34,900 nt of DNA from Acidobacteriota bacterium (GTDB lineage Bacteria; Acidobacteriota; Thermoanaerobaculia; Multivoradales; Multivoraceae). The stretch spans positions 1 to 34,900 of the forward strand of contig JAPOVF010000285.1 in the NCBI GenBank assembly GCA_026708285.1. Reading direction: 5' to 3'. A program made the translations under genes and the position numbers. Positions 1 through 8,226 of the stretch are shown piece by piece. Within the stretch, counting starts at the first letter, position 1. Every line of letters starts with the position of its first letter. Below the pieces are notes generated by a model. It did not search any database. It was not told where the DNA came from and saw only the letters and a program-made list of their open reading frames with translations.

Positions 1-305
1 ACCTCCTCCTCGCCCTGCCGGACGTGGATGTAGAGCTTGCCCTGGTGGATGATCGGCGCCGACTGCCCGAGGCCGACCTCCATCTTCCAGACCTGGTGCA
101 GCGACGCCGGCAGCGGACCGTGAAGCGCCGCTGCCAGGCTCTCGTTGCCGGCCACGGGCGCGTACCCGTCCCTGGCCGGACCCCGCCACTGGGACCAGTC
201 GCCTTCGGCGGCAAGGGTCGGCGCCGACCACGCAGCCCCCAGCAGCGCCACGCATAGAAGGAGCTTCAGCGCTCCGTTGACCGAACGACTTTCGCTTTTC
301 CGCAT
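1..305 (-). CDS. PQQ-like beta-propeller protein, N-terminal part (cut by left edge)
   Basis: Only the first 101 codons are in the window and the frame is still open at base 1. ATG at 305 follows GAGGAG with 9 bases between. The N-terminus has a basic stretch (MRKSESRS) and a hydrophobic segment ending near LAAEGDW, so it is likely exported. The next motif, WSQWRGPARDGYAP, is the entry signature of the WRGP-type PQQ-binding-like propellers often labelled BamB-like. It recurs in the complete 9232-11466 gene (WTSWRGPYQNGYSP). The visible part ends in the first blade (SAPIIHQGKLYIHV). The family includes cofactor-free scaffolds as well as quinoprotein dehydrogenases, and too little is visible to say which. 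It is probably read in the same direction as, and downstream of, the TonB receptor, whose stop is 60 bases away. Confidence 0.75.
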   Translation of the reverse strand, partial: MRKSESRSVNGALKLLLCVALLGAAWSAPTLAAEGDWSQWRGPARDGYAPVAGNESLAAALHGPLPASLHQVWKMEVGLGQSAPIIHQGKLYIHVRQGEEE

Positions 306-365
306 CACGAGGATCTCCTCTGGTCGAGGTCAGTAGTCAGCCGGGGACGAACGGCCACGGCGCCC

Positions 366-3149
366 CTAGAAATCGAAGCTGAGTCGCAGCATCAACCGGC
401 GCGGATACTGATAGAGCGAGGGCACCAGATTACCGTCCCTGAACGCAGTGGCCTGCCACCAGTCGAAGGCGTCCTCGTTCAACGCATTCAGGACCTGCAG
501 GTCGACGCCGAACGAGAGGTCGCCGCCGAGCGAGAAGTTGCGCCCGATGCCCAGGTCGAGCGTCGCGCTGCCCGGCATTCTCCGCTGGTCCTCACGCGGG
601 GTCAGGGCGACATCGATCTGGCCCTGAGGCAGTTGGACCCTCTGGAAGAGTCCGTAGGGCCGGCCATCCTGAACCTTCAGCACCGCTGCTCCGCGCAGCT
701 TCCAGGGCAGGTCGACCTGGACCTGGCCCGCGAACACCCAGGTTCGGTCTCCCTGCAACAGCCCTTCAGCGTTGATGTGGTGGTTCGGATCAACGCCCGA
801 CTGGGACGAGAAGAACGGTTCCGCCTGGCGCTGGTCGAGGTTCCGTGCCGTGAATCCCTCCGAGTTCGACCAGCCGAGCGATGCGTTCATCCCCCACCGG
901 CCGACCTTCCGCTTGGTCAGGCTCACGAAGATGGCCTCGTAGTCCTGGTGGTACCTCGCACCGGGGGGCGCGTTCGCGCCCGGCCCCGGGCTGTTCCCCT
1001 TGCGCCGGGTCGGCTCCTCGACGATGCCGAAGAGCGTCATCGTTTCACCGGTCTCCGGATTCTCGAACGGCACTTCCTCGTAGACACCGTCGTCGAGGAT
1101 GTGCCAGCCGATCAGGTTCGTGCCGCGCTTGACGACGAGCTCGGCGCCGAGGGTCAGCGTCTCGCTGAGCTGCTGCTCGTAGCCGAGGGCGTACTGGTCG
1201 TACTCGGGCGCCTGCATGTTCGGGTCCGGCTGGATGAGATTCTCGTCGGCGACCGTCCGGTAGACGTACCAGGGGCCGTTCCGGTAGTAGCTGAAGGCGT
1301 ACATCGAGGGCGGCCGGTCGGGGTGAGGACCGTTCCACATGGCCGTATTGTTCGCCTCGAAGTACTTGCCGTAGGAGACGCGCAGCACACCCTGCCGCTC
1401 GCCTTCGCCGACCTGGTGGGCGATCCCGAGGCGCGGCGAGATGTTCTTCCAGTCGACGAGATCGTCGTAGGCGGGGTAGAAGTCACCGCTGAAGACGGCA
1501 TTCCCCTTGCCGCCCCCGTGGGACAGCAGCACCTCGTAGGGCGGGATGCCTCCGTTGTCGTGGTCGTAGCGCACACCGAGGTTCAGGGTCGTCTTGCCGC
1601 CAAGGTTCCACGAGTCGTCCACGAAGAGCCCGAGAGAGGTCGAGTCGCTGCCGTAGTAGTGCTGCTGCCGGGTGTAGCGCCAGTAGAAGCTCTCGGCGAA
1701 CTTCGCGTAGTAGAGACCGCCCGGGCCCGGGTAGAGCTGCGGCGTCTTCGTGGTCGCGTCCGTGAACTGGACGCCGAACTTGAACTCGTGACTGCCGGCG
1801 AGGTCATCCGCGAAGTGGGTCAGCTTGGCGCTGGTGCGGACCATCCCGGGACCGTAGTCGTACGGATACCTCGGTCCGCCGACGGTCGTGGGCACCGGCT
1901 GCGTGTAGTCCACGAAGGGCGGCTCCACACTGCCGGTGACCGAGGCCACCCGGTCGTAGTTGTCGAAGTCGGCGACGTTCACCTCGAAGAACGTCCGGTT
2001 CGAGAACACGGACTGCCACCCGAGGCGGAAGGATGGCCGGATGCCGAACTCGTGCGCCTGCGCGTCCTGGGAGAGGAACGGATCCGACGCCGCCTGCCAG
2101 TCGTAGTCCTCGTACTGGGCGCTGAGCGTCAAGGTGTTCGACGGGTTGAAGGTCCAGTCGAGCTTCAGCGCGGAGCGCTCCCAGAGGTCCGGCCGGACGA
2201 ACTCCCGAATCGAGCCCGGCTCCCCGAGGGCGTCCTCCTTGTACTCGAGCGACAGGAAGTACCACAGTTCGTCCTGGACCAGCGCGCCGCCGAGCGCCAG
2301 GGTGAAGTTATTGAACTTGTCCCGATAGAAGCCGGTCTCCTCGCCGGTCAATCCGGCAACTTTCGGGCCCTCGGCGGTCAGCGAGTCGAACTGGCCGTAG
2401 TAGTTCAGGCGGCCGTCGAACTCGTTCGTCCCGGACTTCGTGACGATGTTGATCGCGCCGCCGGACATGCCGCCGTACTCCGCCGGGGCACCCACACCGA
2501 GCACCTGGACCTCCGAAATCGTGTCCGGGTTGATCCAGAACCACACGCCGCCGTAGTCGTGCAACGAGGAGTTGAGGCCGTCGAGGTTCCACGAGTTCGA
2601 TACGCCGCCACTGCCGTAGACCGAGTACCTCCAGTCGCCGTAGGTCTGGTCCCGCCCCTGGAGCGTCACCCCCTTGGCCATGGCGGCGTAGTCCTGGAAG
2701 CTCCGCTTGGTCGGCAGGTCGTCGATGAACTCCTCGGTCAGGTGGGTGCTGATCACGTTGCTCGTCACGTCGAGGATCGGCCGCTCCGAGGTCACCGTGA
2801 TCTCCTCCGACGTCGCGGCGAGCTGCAGGACCATGTGCACGGTGCTGGTCTGCGAGATCGAGACGCGGACGTCCTCGACCGTCTCGTCCTCGAAGCCGTC
2901 GAGCGTTCCGGTGACCGAGACCGTGCCCGGAAGCAGGGCCGTGACCAGGAACTCGCCGTTCACGCCGGTCGTCGTCGAGCGATCGCCGCGCACCAGCGGC
3001 CCGTCGACCTCGATCATCACGCCCGGCAGCGGACCGCCGTTCGCGTCGCGCACCTCGCCGCGGACCGTACCGACGTTCTGGGCCACTGCCGGCGCAGCAA
3101 CAAGCACGAGGAGCAGTGAGACGGACACCAACGAACGCGTTTTCGACAT
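366..3149 (-). CDS. TonB-dependent outer-membrane receptor with carboxypeptidase-regulatory-like N-domain (Oar-like)
   Basis: A 927-residue outer-membrane transporter or receptor. The signal peptide ends at VAAPAVAQ. Residues about 27-110 form a carboxypeptidase-regulatory-like beta-sandwich (GTVRGEVRDANGGPLPGV). A plug domain follows at about 115-240 (TKSGTNEFDG), then a long beta-barrel. The last residues, LRLSFDF, end in Phe as expected for insertion by the BAM machinery. The start is ATG 3149: GGAGG at 3155-3159 lies 5 bases upstream, whereas the in-frame GTG at 3153-3155 overlaps that Shine-Dalgarno. In this family the substrate is usually a glycan, peptide or chelate and cannot be read from sequence. 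It is divergent from the DUF5916 gene across 168 bases, and the two may share a control region. No SusD-like partner is adjacent, so it is Oar-like rather than a classic SusC/D pair. Confidence 0.93.
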   Translation of the reverse strand: MSKTRSLVSVSLLLVLVAAPAVAQNVGTVRGEVRDANGGPLPGVMIEVDGPLVRGDRSTTTGVNGEFLVTALLPGTVSVTGTLDGFEDETVEDVRVSISQTSTVHMVLQLAATSEEITVTSERPILDVTSNVISTHLTEEFIDDLPTKRSFQDYAAMAKGVTLQGRDQTYGDWRYSVYGSGGVSNSWNLDGLNSSLHDYGGVWFWINPDTISEVQVLGVGAPAEYGGMSGGAINIVTKSGTNEFDGRLNYYGQFDSLTAEGPKVAGLTGEETGFYRDKFNNFTLALGGALVQDELWYFLSLEYKEDALGEPGSIREFVRPDLWERSALKLDWTFNPSNTLTLSAQYEDYDWQAASDPFLSQDAQAHEFGIRPSFRLGWQSVFSNRTFFEVNVADFDNYDRVASVTGSVEPPFVDYTQPVPTTVGGPRYPYDYGPGMVRTSAKLTHFADDLAGSHEFKFGVQFTDATTKTPQLYPGPGGLYYAKFAESFYWRYTRQQHYYGSDSTSLGLFVDDSWNLGGKTTLNLGVRYDHDNGGIPPYEVLLSHGGGKGNAVFSGDFYPAYDDLVDWKNISPRLGIAHQVGEGERQGVLRVSYGKYFEANNTAMWNGPHPDRPPSMYAFSYYRNGPWYVYRTVADENLIQPDPNMQAPEYDQYALGYEQQLSETLTLGAELVVKRGTNLIGWHILDDGVYEEVPFENPETGETMTLFGIVEEPTRRKGNSPGPGANAPPGARYHQDYEAIFVSLTKRKVGRWGMNASLGWSNSEGFTARNLDQRQAEPFFSSQSGVDPNHHINAEGLLQGDRTWVFAGQVQVDLPWKLRGAAVLKVQDGRPYGLFQRVQLPQGQIDVALTPREDQRRMPGSATLDLGIGRNFSLGGDLSFGVDLQVLNALNEDAFDWWQATAFRDGNLVPSLYQYPRRLMLRLSFDF

Positions 3150-3317
3150 GGTCACCTCCGGTCTGTCGTCGCCTGGAGCGAGCTTACTTTGACCTATCGA
3201 ACAAGGTTGGATCTAGAGGAAAACCTGAGAGGACCTTAGGATTCCTGAGCGCCAGCGCAGCCTTCCGGGCTCGATTAGTCTCGGCCTAGATCCGACTCTC
3301 CCGCGTTTCAGGAGTTC

Positions 3318-5564
3318 TTGCTGCTTTCGGCCCGTCTTCCGGCCAATCCCCGTGCCAGGCCGGTCCTGGCTCCTGTCGTCGTCGCGCTGACGTTCAGCGC
3401 GCCGGCGGCCGGTCAGGTCGATGCCGAACTCGCCGAACGTCCCTCGATCGCGGCGCTCGCCATCGACGAGCCGATCGTCGTCGACGGCCGGCTCGACGAG
3501 CCCGCCTGGGATCGCGCCGAGGTCGGCAACGGCTTCCGCCAGCGCGAGCCCCGCGAGGGGGCGCCGGCTTCCGAGCGAACGGAGTTCTCCATCGCCTACA
3601 CCCCGTCGACGCTCTACGTCGCGCTGCGCGCGTTCGATCGGGAGCCCGCGAGGATCATCGCCAAGGAGATGGAGCGCGACGCCGAGCTCGCCTCCGACGA
3701 CTCCTTCGTTCTGGTCTTCGACACGTTTCTCGACGGCCGCAACGCCTTCGCCTTCGCCACGAACCCGAACGGCGCCCGTCATGATGCGCTGATCACCGAC
3801 GAGGGACGCGACGTGAATGTGGAGTGGGACGGTGTGTGGACCGTCAGGGCTCGACGGACGACGGAAGGCTGGACGGCGGAGATCGCGATTCCCTTCGCAA
3901 CCCTGCGCTTCGATCCGGCGCTCGACCGTTGGGGGCTGCACGTCCAGCGGCTCATCCGCCGCAAGAGCGAGGAGGTGAACTGGGCGTATCTGCCCCGTTC
4001 CACGCTGCCGATCACCACGTCCGGCGTATCCCACTACGCGGCCTATCGCGTTTCCCTGGCCGGCAGCCTGACCGGCCTCGCGGGGCTCCGGCGCTCGCGC
4101 AGTCTCGACGTCAAGCCCTACCTGATCGGTTCCGCTTCCGAAGAGCCGCCGGTCCGTACCTCGGGGACCGACCTCGACGGCGGACTTGACATCAAGTGGG
4201 GAGTAAGCAAGTCCGTGGCGCTCGATCTGACCTACAACACGGACTTCGCCGAGGTCGAGGTCGACGATCTGCAGGTGAACCTGACCCGGTTCTCCCTCTT
4301 CTTTCCCGAGAAGCGGGACTTCTTTCTCGAGAACGCCGGCATCTTCGAGTTCGGCCCTCCCCAGCGAGTGCCGTGGCTGCCCGCCCTGATGAAGGCATTC
4401 TTCTCGCGCCGCATTGGGCTCGACGGCGGCGAGACGGTGCCGATGGACCTGGGGGCTCGCCTGACCGGCCGGCTCGGCGAATGGAATCTCGGCGTCCTCG
4501 GGGTCGGCACGGGAGAAGCCGATGTCGGGAGCCGGAGCGTGCCGCAAACCGCCTTCTCCGTCGCCCGGGTGAAGCGCAACATCGGCCAGCGCTCCAGCGT
4601 CGGCGCGATCTTCACCCAGCGCGATCCCGCCGCCGCAGGAGCGGAGAGCCTCTACGGCTTCGACATCGAGCTGAAGCCGACCCAGCTCCTCCAGCTCAAC
4701 GGCTACTGGAGCCGCAGCGAGCGCCCGGGCATCGACGGTGACGACGCCTCCTTCGGCGCCGGCGTCGGCTACCAGGGTTCCACGCTCACGACCTCGCTGG
4801 ACTTCATCGAGTCGCAGCAGAACTTCGATCCGGGCGTGGGGTTCCTGCTGCGCGAGAACTTCCGCCTCTTCAACCCCCGCTTCATCTGGCAGCCCCGGAT
4901 CGAACGGGCCGGCATCCGCTCCTGGTACGCCGAAGGGACGCACCGCCGTTTCGAGCGCTCGAGCGACGGACGCCTCGAGAGCGAGGAGACCGTCCTCTAC
5001 CCAGTCGGCATGGTCTTCAAGACGAACGACTTCCTTGAGATCGGCGCGGTCCGGACGAAGGAGCGACTGTTCGCGCCGTTCGAGATCTTCCCCGGCGTTG
5101 TGATCCCGCCGGGCCTGTTCGAGTCCGACGGCTGGGAACTGCTGCTGCTCACCGACGCGTCGCGATCCGTGTCCCTGCGGAGTTTCAACTTCTGGGGCGA
5201 GTTCTACCAGGGCGACTGGGTCTCCCTGCGACAGCAGCTCAGTCTTCGCCTGTCACGCCTCGTTCGTGCCTCCACCACCTGGTCGCACCACAACGTCGAG
5301 CTGCCGCAGGGCGCCTTCGAGATCAACCTGTGGAGCCCGGGCCTTGACCTGTCGTTCACGCCCAACCTGCGACTGAACATGATCGCCCAGTACAACGACG
5401 CCGCCGAGGACCTCGGCGTCAACATCCGCTTTCACTGGATCTACCGACCCGGGGCCGACATCTTCCTCGTCTACAACGAGAACTGGACGGCGCCGTCACT
5501 GAGGGAGCGACACACGCAAGGCCGGCAGCTCATCCTCAAGGCCACCTACCTCTTCCAACGCTAG
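3318..5564 (+). CDS. DUF5916 outer-membrane-associated protein with CBM9-like N-domain
   Basis: A 748-residue exported protein. The start is TTG 3318 after CAGGAG; an in-frame TAG at 3276 and no ATG/GTG in between leave it as the only ordinary start. The signal peptide is near VVVALTFSAPAAGQ. Residues about 45-230 resemble the CBM9-like sandwich (IVVDGRLDEPAWDRA), which in relatives binds carbohydrate. The rest is the DUF5916 region with its hallmark FFPEKRDFFLENAGIFEFG near residue 330, followed by alternating beta-strands suggesting a beta-barrel. DUF5916 has no proven biochemical activity; it often sits near TonB receptors and proteases, which I infer means surface substrate handling. Its stop codon lies in one arm of the stem-loop at 5559-5630 that it shares with the convergent sulfatase-like gene. 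Confidence 0.88.
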   Translation: MLLSARLPANPRARPVLAPVVVALTFSAPAAGQVDAELAERPSIAALAIDEPIVVDGRLDEPAWDRAEVGNGFRQREPREGAPASERTEFSIAYTPSTLYVALRAFDREPARIIAKEMERDAELASDDSFVLVFDTFLDGRNAFAFATNPNGARHDALITDEGRDVNVEWDGVWTVRARRTTEGWTAEIAIPFATLRFDPALDRWGLHVQRLIRRKSEEVNWAYLPRSTLPITTSGVSHYAAYRVSLAGSLTGLAGLRRSRSLDVKPYLIGSASEEPPVRTSGTDLDGGLDIKWGVSKSVALDLTYNTDFAEVEVDDLQVNLTRFSLFFPEKRDFFLENAGIFEFGPPQRVPWLPALMKAFFSRRIGLDGGETVPMDLGARLTGRLGEWNLGVLGVGTGEADVGSRSVPQTAFSVARVKRNIGQRSSVGAIFTQRDPAAAGAESLYGFDIELKPTQLLQLNGYWSRSERPGIDGDDASFGAGVGYQGSTLTTSLDFIESQQNFDPGVGFLLRENFRLFNPRFIWQPRIERAGIRSWYAEGTHRRFERSSDGRLESEETVLYPVGMVFKTNDFLEIGAVRTKERLFAPFEIFPGVVIPPGLFESDGWELLLLTDASRSVSLRSFNFWGEFYQGDWVSLRQQLSLRLSRLVRASTTWSHHNVELPQGAFEINLWSPGLDLSFTPNLRLNMIAQYNDAAEDLGVNIRFHWIYRPGADIFLVYNENWTAPSLRERHTQGRQLILKATYLFQR

Positions 5565-5630
5565 CGCGCCAGAAACTGGGTGCGCCGGCCTTCCGGCCGG
5601 CATCCGGACCAGGCGCGCTAGCGCGCCTGG
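5559..5630. terminator. Convergent-gene stem-loop with both stop codons in its arms
   Basis: Twelve bases, CGCTAGCGCGCC (5559-5570), are repeated inverted as GGCGCGCTAGCG (5612-5623), flanking a REP-like hairpin at 5575-5607. The right arm lies inside a perfect 22-base palindrome (5609-5630). The TAG stops of the + gene (5562-5564) and of the - gene (CTA at 5618-5620) fall in the two arms. The position and GC-rich symmetry fit a bidirectional transcription end, but there is no T-run on either strand, so factor-independent termination is uncertain. Confidence 0.45.
5575..5607 (+). repeat. REP-like hairpin element, copy 1
   Basis: A 33-base unit beginning ACTGGGTGCGCCGGC, with an imperfect GC hairpin (GCCGGCC-TTCC-GGCCGGC), that matches 16826-16858 at 29 of 33 positions. 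Three of the four differences lie in or next to the hairpin loop and the stem is kept. It sits between two convergent stop codons. Two copies in one 35-kb window suggest a dispersed family, but genome-wide copy number is not visible here. Confidence 0.55.
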
Positions 5631-8032
5631 ATCTCCCGGCCCGACCGCACCGCTTCCATCGCCTCCGCCGTCCGGCCAAGTCGACTGAGAATGTCGGCGA
5701 GCACGAAGTAACCCAGAGCGCCCGCCTGGTGCGCTTCGTCCTGCTCGAGACCCGCGCGCACCAGCTCCTCCGCCCGCTCGAGGTCGCCGCCCTGGTCCAT
5801 CAACAGCTTGGCCAGCAGGTAGTGCCCCTCGATGAACTCCGGATTCGCGTTCACCGAGGCCAGCCACAGCTCCTCCTGCTCCACCACGTCGCCCTCCCGG
5901 CCCAGCAGCCGGCCGAGGTTGAACAGCGTCCTGTAGTGCCACGGCATCCGGGCCAGCGCCTCCTTGTAGCGCTCGATCGCCTTCGCCGTCTCGCCGCGCT
6001 CCTCGTAGAGCACCGCCAGGTTGAAGTGTGGCTGCACCGGGCGATCGTTCGCCTGGATGGCCCGCTCGAAGGCCTTCTCCGCCTCGCCGACCCGCCCGGC
6101 GAGCGCGAGCAGTTCGCCGTGCTGGTTGTGGACCAGCGCCGGAGCGTGCTCGTAGCGGGCCGCCGAGTCGGCGACTTCCAGCGCCTCCGCCTGGCGGCCG
6201 AGATCGACCAGGATGTCGGTGGAAGCGATCGCCGCCTTGCTGTCGTGCGGGGCCAGCCCCCGGAGCCGCTCGAAGCCGACCAGGGCGTCCTCCGGCCGGC
6301 CAAGCCAGAGGTAGGAATCGGCCAGGCCCATGAGCGACGCCTGATGGTCCGGGTTGCGGGCCAGGGCATTCCGGAAGTACTCGATCGCCGCCTCGTACTC
6401 GCCTTCGCGCTGGTGCAGGTTGCCGAGCATCTGCTGGGCGTCGACCACTCCGGGATCGAGCTCGATGGCCTCCAGCAGCCGCTCGCGGGCAGCCGCCGTC
6501 TCGCCCTTTCCGATATCGCTCTGGGCGAGCATGATCGCCCGGTGGACCGCGATCTTGCCCTTCGGGTCGGCCAGGCCGGAGAGGTCCTCGGGCGCCTCGG
6601 CGCGGCTGCCGCTGCCGGCGAGGTAGCCGAGCGCCTGGAGCTGCGCCAGCGTCTCCTGGTCCAGGTCCGGCCGCGCGCTCTCGCCCGAGGCGGACCCTTC
6701 GAAGCCGCGGATCATCCCGAGCAGGCGATCGCGAAGCTGGCGTGCCTCCACGCGCGTGCCGCGCACGACGTTCTCCGTCTCACCTGGATCGTCGGCCAGG
6801 GAGTACAGCTCGGGTTCCGGCGCGTCGATGAACTTGAGCGAGCCGGTGTGAATGGCGCGTAGCGGCGCCCAGTCGTAGTGATAGAGCGCGTAGTACGACT
6901 CGATGTAGGCGGAGCGGGCACCGTCGTCCAGCCCGAGCAGGAGAGGAAGCAGGCTGCGGCCGCCCTGGTGCGAGGGGACGGCGGGCGCCTCGACACCGAG
7001 CGCATCGAGAATCGTGGGCCGGAGGTCGACGTGGCTCACCGCGGCATCCACCCGGCGGCCTCCGAGACGGGCCTCCGGCAGCCGGACGATGAGGGGCACG
7101 CGCGCGGTGCTGTCGTAGACGAAGTAGCCGTGGAAGTACTCGCCGTGGTCGCCGAGCCCTTCACCGTGGTCGGCCGTGACGACCAGCAGGGTCCGCTCGA
7201 GCAGGTCCCTTCCGTCCAGCATCTCGCGCACTCGCCCGACCAGGCTGTCCGTGTACGCGACCTCCGCGTCGTACGGCCGCTCCGGATAACGCGACGCGAA
7301 CGGCTCGGGCGCCTCGTACGGATCGTGGGGCTCGAACAGATGCAGCCACAGGAAGAAGGGAGAGCCAGCCGTCTCGTCGAGCCAGGCCTCCGCCTGGCCG
7401 ATCGTCTCCGTCCCCTCGCGCTGAACGGATCCCATGTTCAGCATCCCCATGTCCTGGACCTTGAACTCGTCGTAGTAGCGGTCGAAGCCCCGGTCGATCC
7501 CCCATCTGCCGTCCAGAACGAAGGCGCTGATGAACCCTCCCGTGCGCCTGCCGGCCGCGGACAGGTCCTCGGCCAGCGTCGGCAGCCGCTCGTCCAGCGC
7601 GTAACCGACGTTCTCGCGCACGCCGTGGACCGGCGGGTAGACCCCGGTCATGATCGAAGTGTGCGCGGGAAGGGTGAAGGGAACCGTGGTCAGCGCGTTC
7701 TCGAACAGGATGCCTTCACTCGCGAGCCGGTCCAGGTGCGGCGTCTCGATCTCCGCGTAGCCGTAGGAGCCCAGCCGGTCGGCGCGCAGCGTGTCGATCG
7801 TGACCAGGACGACGTTCCACGTCTCGGGGGACAGATCGCTGACCGCTTCGGTCCAGGCCGCGGCAACGGAAGGGCGCTCCGCGGATTCGGCGGGTTCCGA
7901 CGGTACGCTGCGCTCCGCAACCGGGCCCGCATCTCTCTGGCAGGCCGCGAACATAGCGACCGGAAGCGCCAGAGCCAGGGCACTCAACCCCCTGCGTCTG
8001 AACACGATTCGCTTCTGCGTCTTGTTGACCAC
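5618..8032 (-). CDS. Alkaline-phosphatase/sulfatase-superfamily lipoprotein fused to TPR repeats
   Basis: 804 residues from GTG 8032. This start gives a textbook lipoprotein signal (KRIVFRRR, hydrophobic core, lipobox FAAC with Cys31). A longer reading from GTG 8164 has an AGAGG upstream, but its extra 44 codons include TTA, ATA, GTA and CTA, which are rare in neighbouring genes. The sulfatase-like domain (about 70-440) has VTIDTLRADR with metal ligand Asp80, ADHGEGLGDHG, and PAHTSIMTG. At the nucleophile position of C/S-x-P-S-R it reads T-L-P-A-H (Thr120), so the formylglycine Cys is absent. Residues about 490-804 are TPR helices, e.g. MLGNLHQREGEYEAAIEYF. It is presumably tethered to a membrane facing the periplasm. 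The substrate is unknown; a Thr nucleophile points to phosphoester chemistry or loss of activity rather than classical sulfate ester hydrolysis. Confidence 0.88.
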   Translation of the reverse strand: MVNKTQKRIVFRRRGLSALALALPVAMFAACQRDAGPVAERSVPSEPAESAERPSVAAAWTEAVSDLSPETWNVVLVTIDTLRADRLGSYGYAEIETPHLDRLASEGILFENALTTVPFTLPAHTSIMTGVYPPVHGVRENVGYALDERLPTLAEDLSAAGRRTGGFISAFVLDGRWGIDRGFDRYYDEFKVQDMGMLNMGSVQREGTETIGQAEAWLDETAGSPFFLWLHLFEPHDPYEAPEPFASRYPERPYDAEVAYTDSLVGRVREMLDGRDLLERTLLVVTADHGEGLGDHGEYFHGYFVYDSTARVPLIVRLPEARLGGRRVDAAVSHVDLRPTILDALGVEAPAVPSHQGGRSLLPLLLGLDDGARSAYIESYYALYHYDWAPLRAIHTGSLKFIDAPEPELYSLADDPGETENVVRGTRVEARQLRDRLLGMIRGFEGSASGESARPDLDQETLAQLQALGYLAGSGSRAEAPEDLSGLADPKGKIAVHRAIMLAQSDIGKGETAAARERLLEAIELDPGVVDAQQMLGNLHQREGEYEAAIEYFRNALARNPDHQASLMGLADSYLWLGRPEDALVGFERLRGLAPHDSKAAIASTDILVDLGRQAEALEVADSAARYEHAPALVHNQHGELLALAGRVGEAEKAFERAIQANDRPVQPHFNLAVLYEERGETAKAIERYKEALARMPWHYRTLFNLGRLLGREGDVVEQEELWLASVNANPEFIEGHYLLAKLLMDQGGDLERAEELVRAGLEQDEAHQAGALGYFVLADILSRLGRTAEAMEAVRSGREIQAR

Positions 8033-8147
8033 GGGTAGGGCGCTCAGTACTATGAAAAGCCATCCTAACGGCAGCACGAAGCCTCCTGAGTTACCCAGAA
8101 AAGGTCGATCGACACGTCTCCCCCAAGACACAGGAAGGCTCCGACCT

Positions 8148-8187
8148 GGTTCCGGAGCGTTCACCGGAACCTCTTAGAAATTCCTAA
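8148..8187. promoter_or_regulatory. Two palindromes in the divergent control region
   Basis: GGTTCCGG (8148-8155) and CCGGAACC (8164-8171) are perfect 8-base inverted arms 8 bases apart. Next to them, TTAGAAATTCCTAA (8174-8187) is a 12-of-14 palindrome in a locally AT-rich patch. They lie between the divergent sulfatase-like lipoprotein and bicupin genes, upstream of both preferred starts. A regulator site is plausible. No regulator gene is adjacent and no convincing -35/-10 pair was found. Confidence 0.3.
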
Positions 8188-8226
8188 ATTTGTTGGGGGA
8201 TGAGGTTCCGCAGAAGGGAGAACCCG

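Noticed and set aside
633-3119. Long + strand reading frame of 828 codons opposite the TonB receptor
   Set aside because: It is Arg/Val-rich with no recognisable motif, and it mirrors the codon bias of the receptor on the other strand. Long antisense frames are expected at this GC content.
3189-3217. TTGACC with TCTAGA as a promoter for the DUF5916 gene
   Set aside because: The -10 matches only 3 of 6 positions; too weak to annotate.
5618-8032. Call as a genuine sulfatase of a glycan-degradation locus
   Set aside because: The formylglycine Cys/Ser motif is missing, and no anaerobic or aerobic sulfatase-maturing enzyme is in the window.
8033-8164. N-terminal extension of the sulfatase-like protein to GTG 8164
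   Set aside because: An AGAGG sits before it, but the extension uses TTA, ATA, GTA and CTA codons, overlaps a palindrome, and would put an extra hydrophobic stretch before a perfect lipoprotein signal. Kept as an alternative only.
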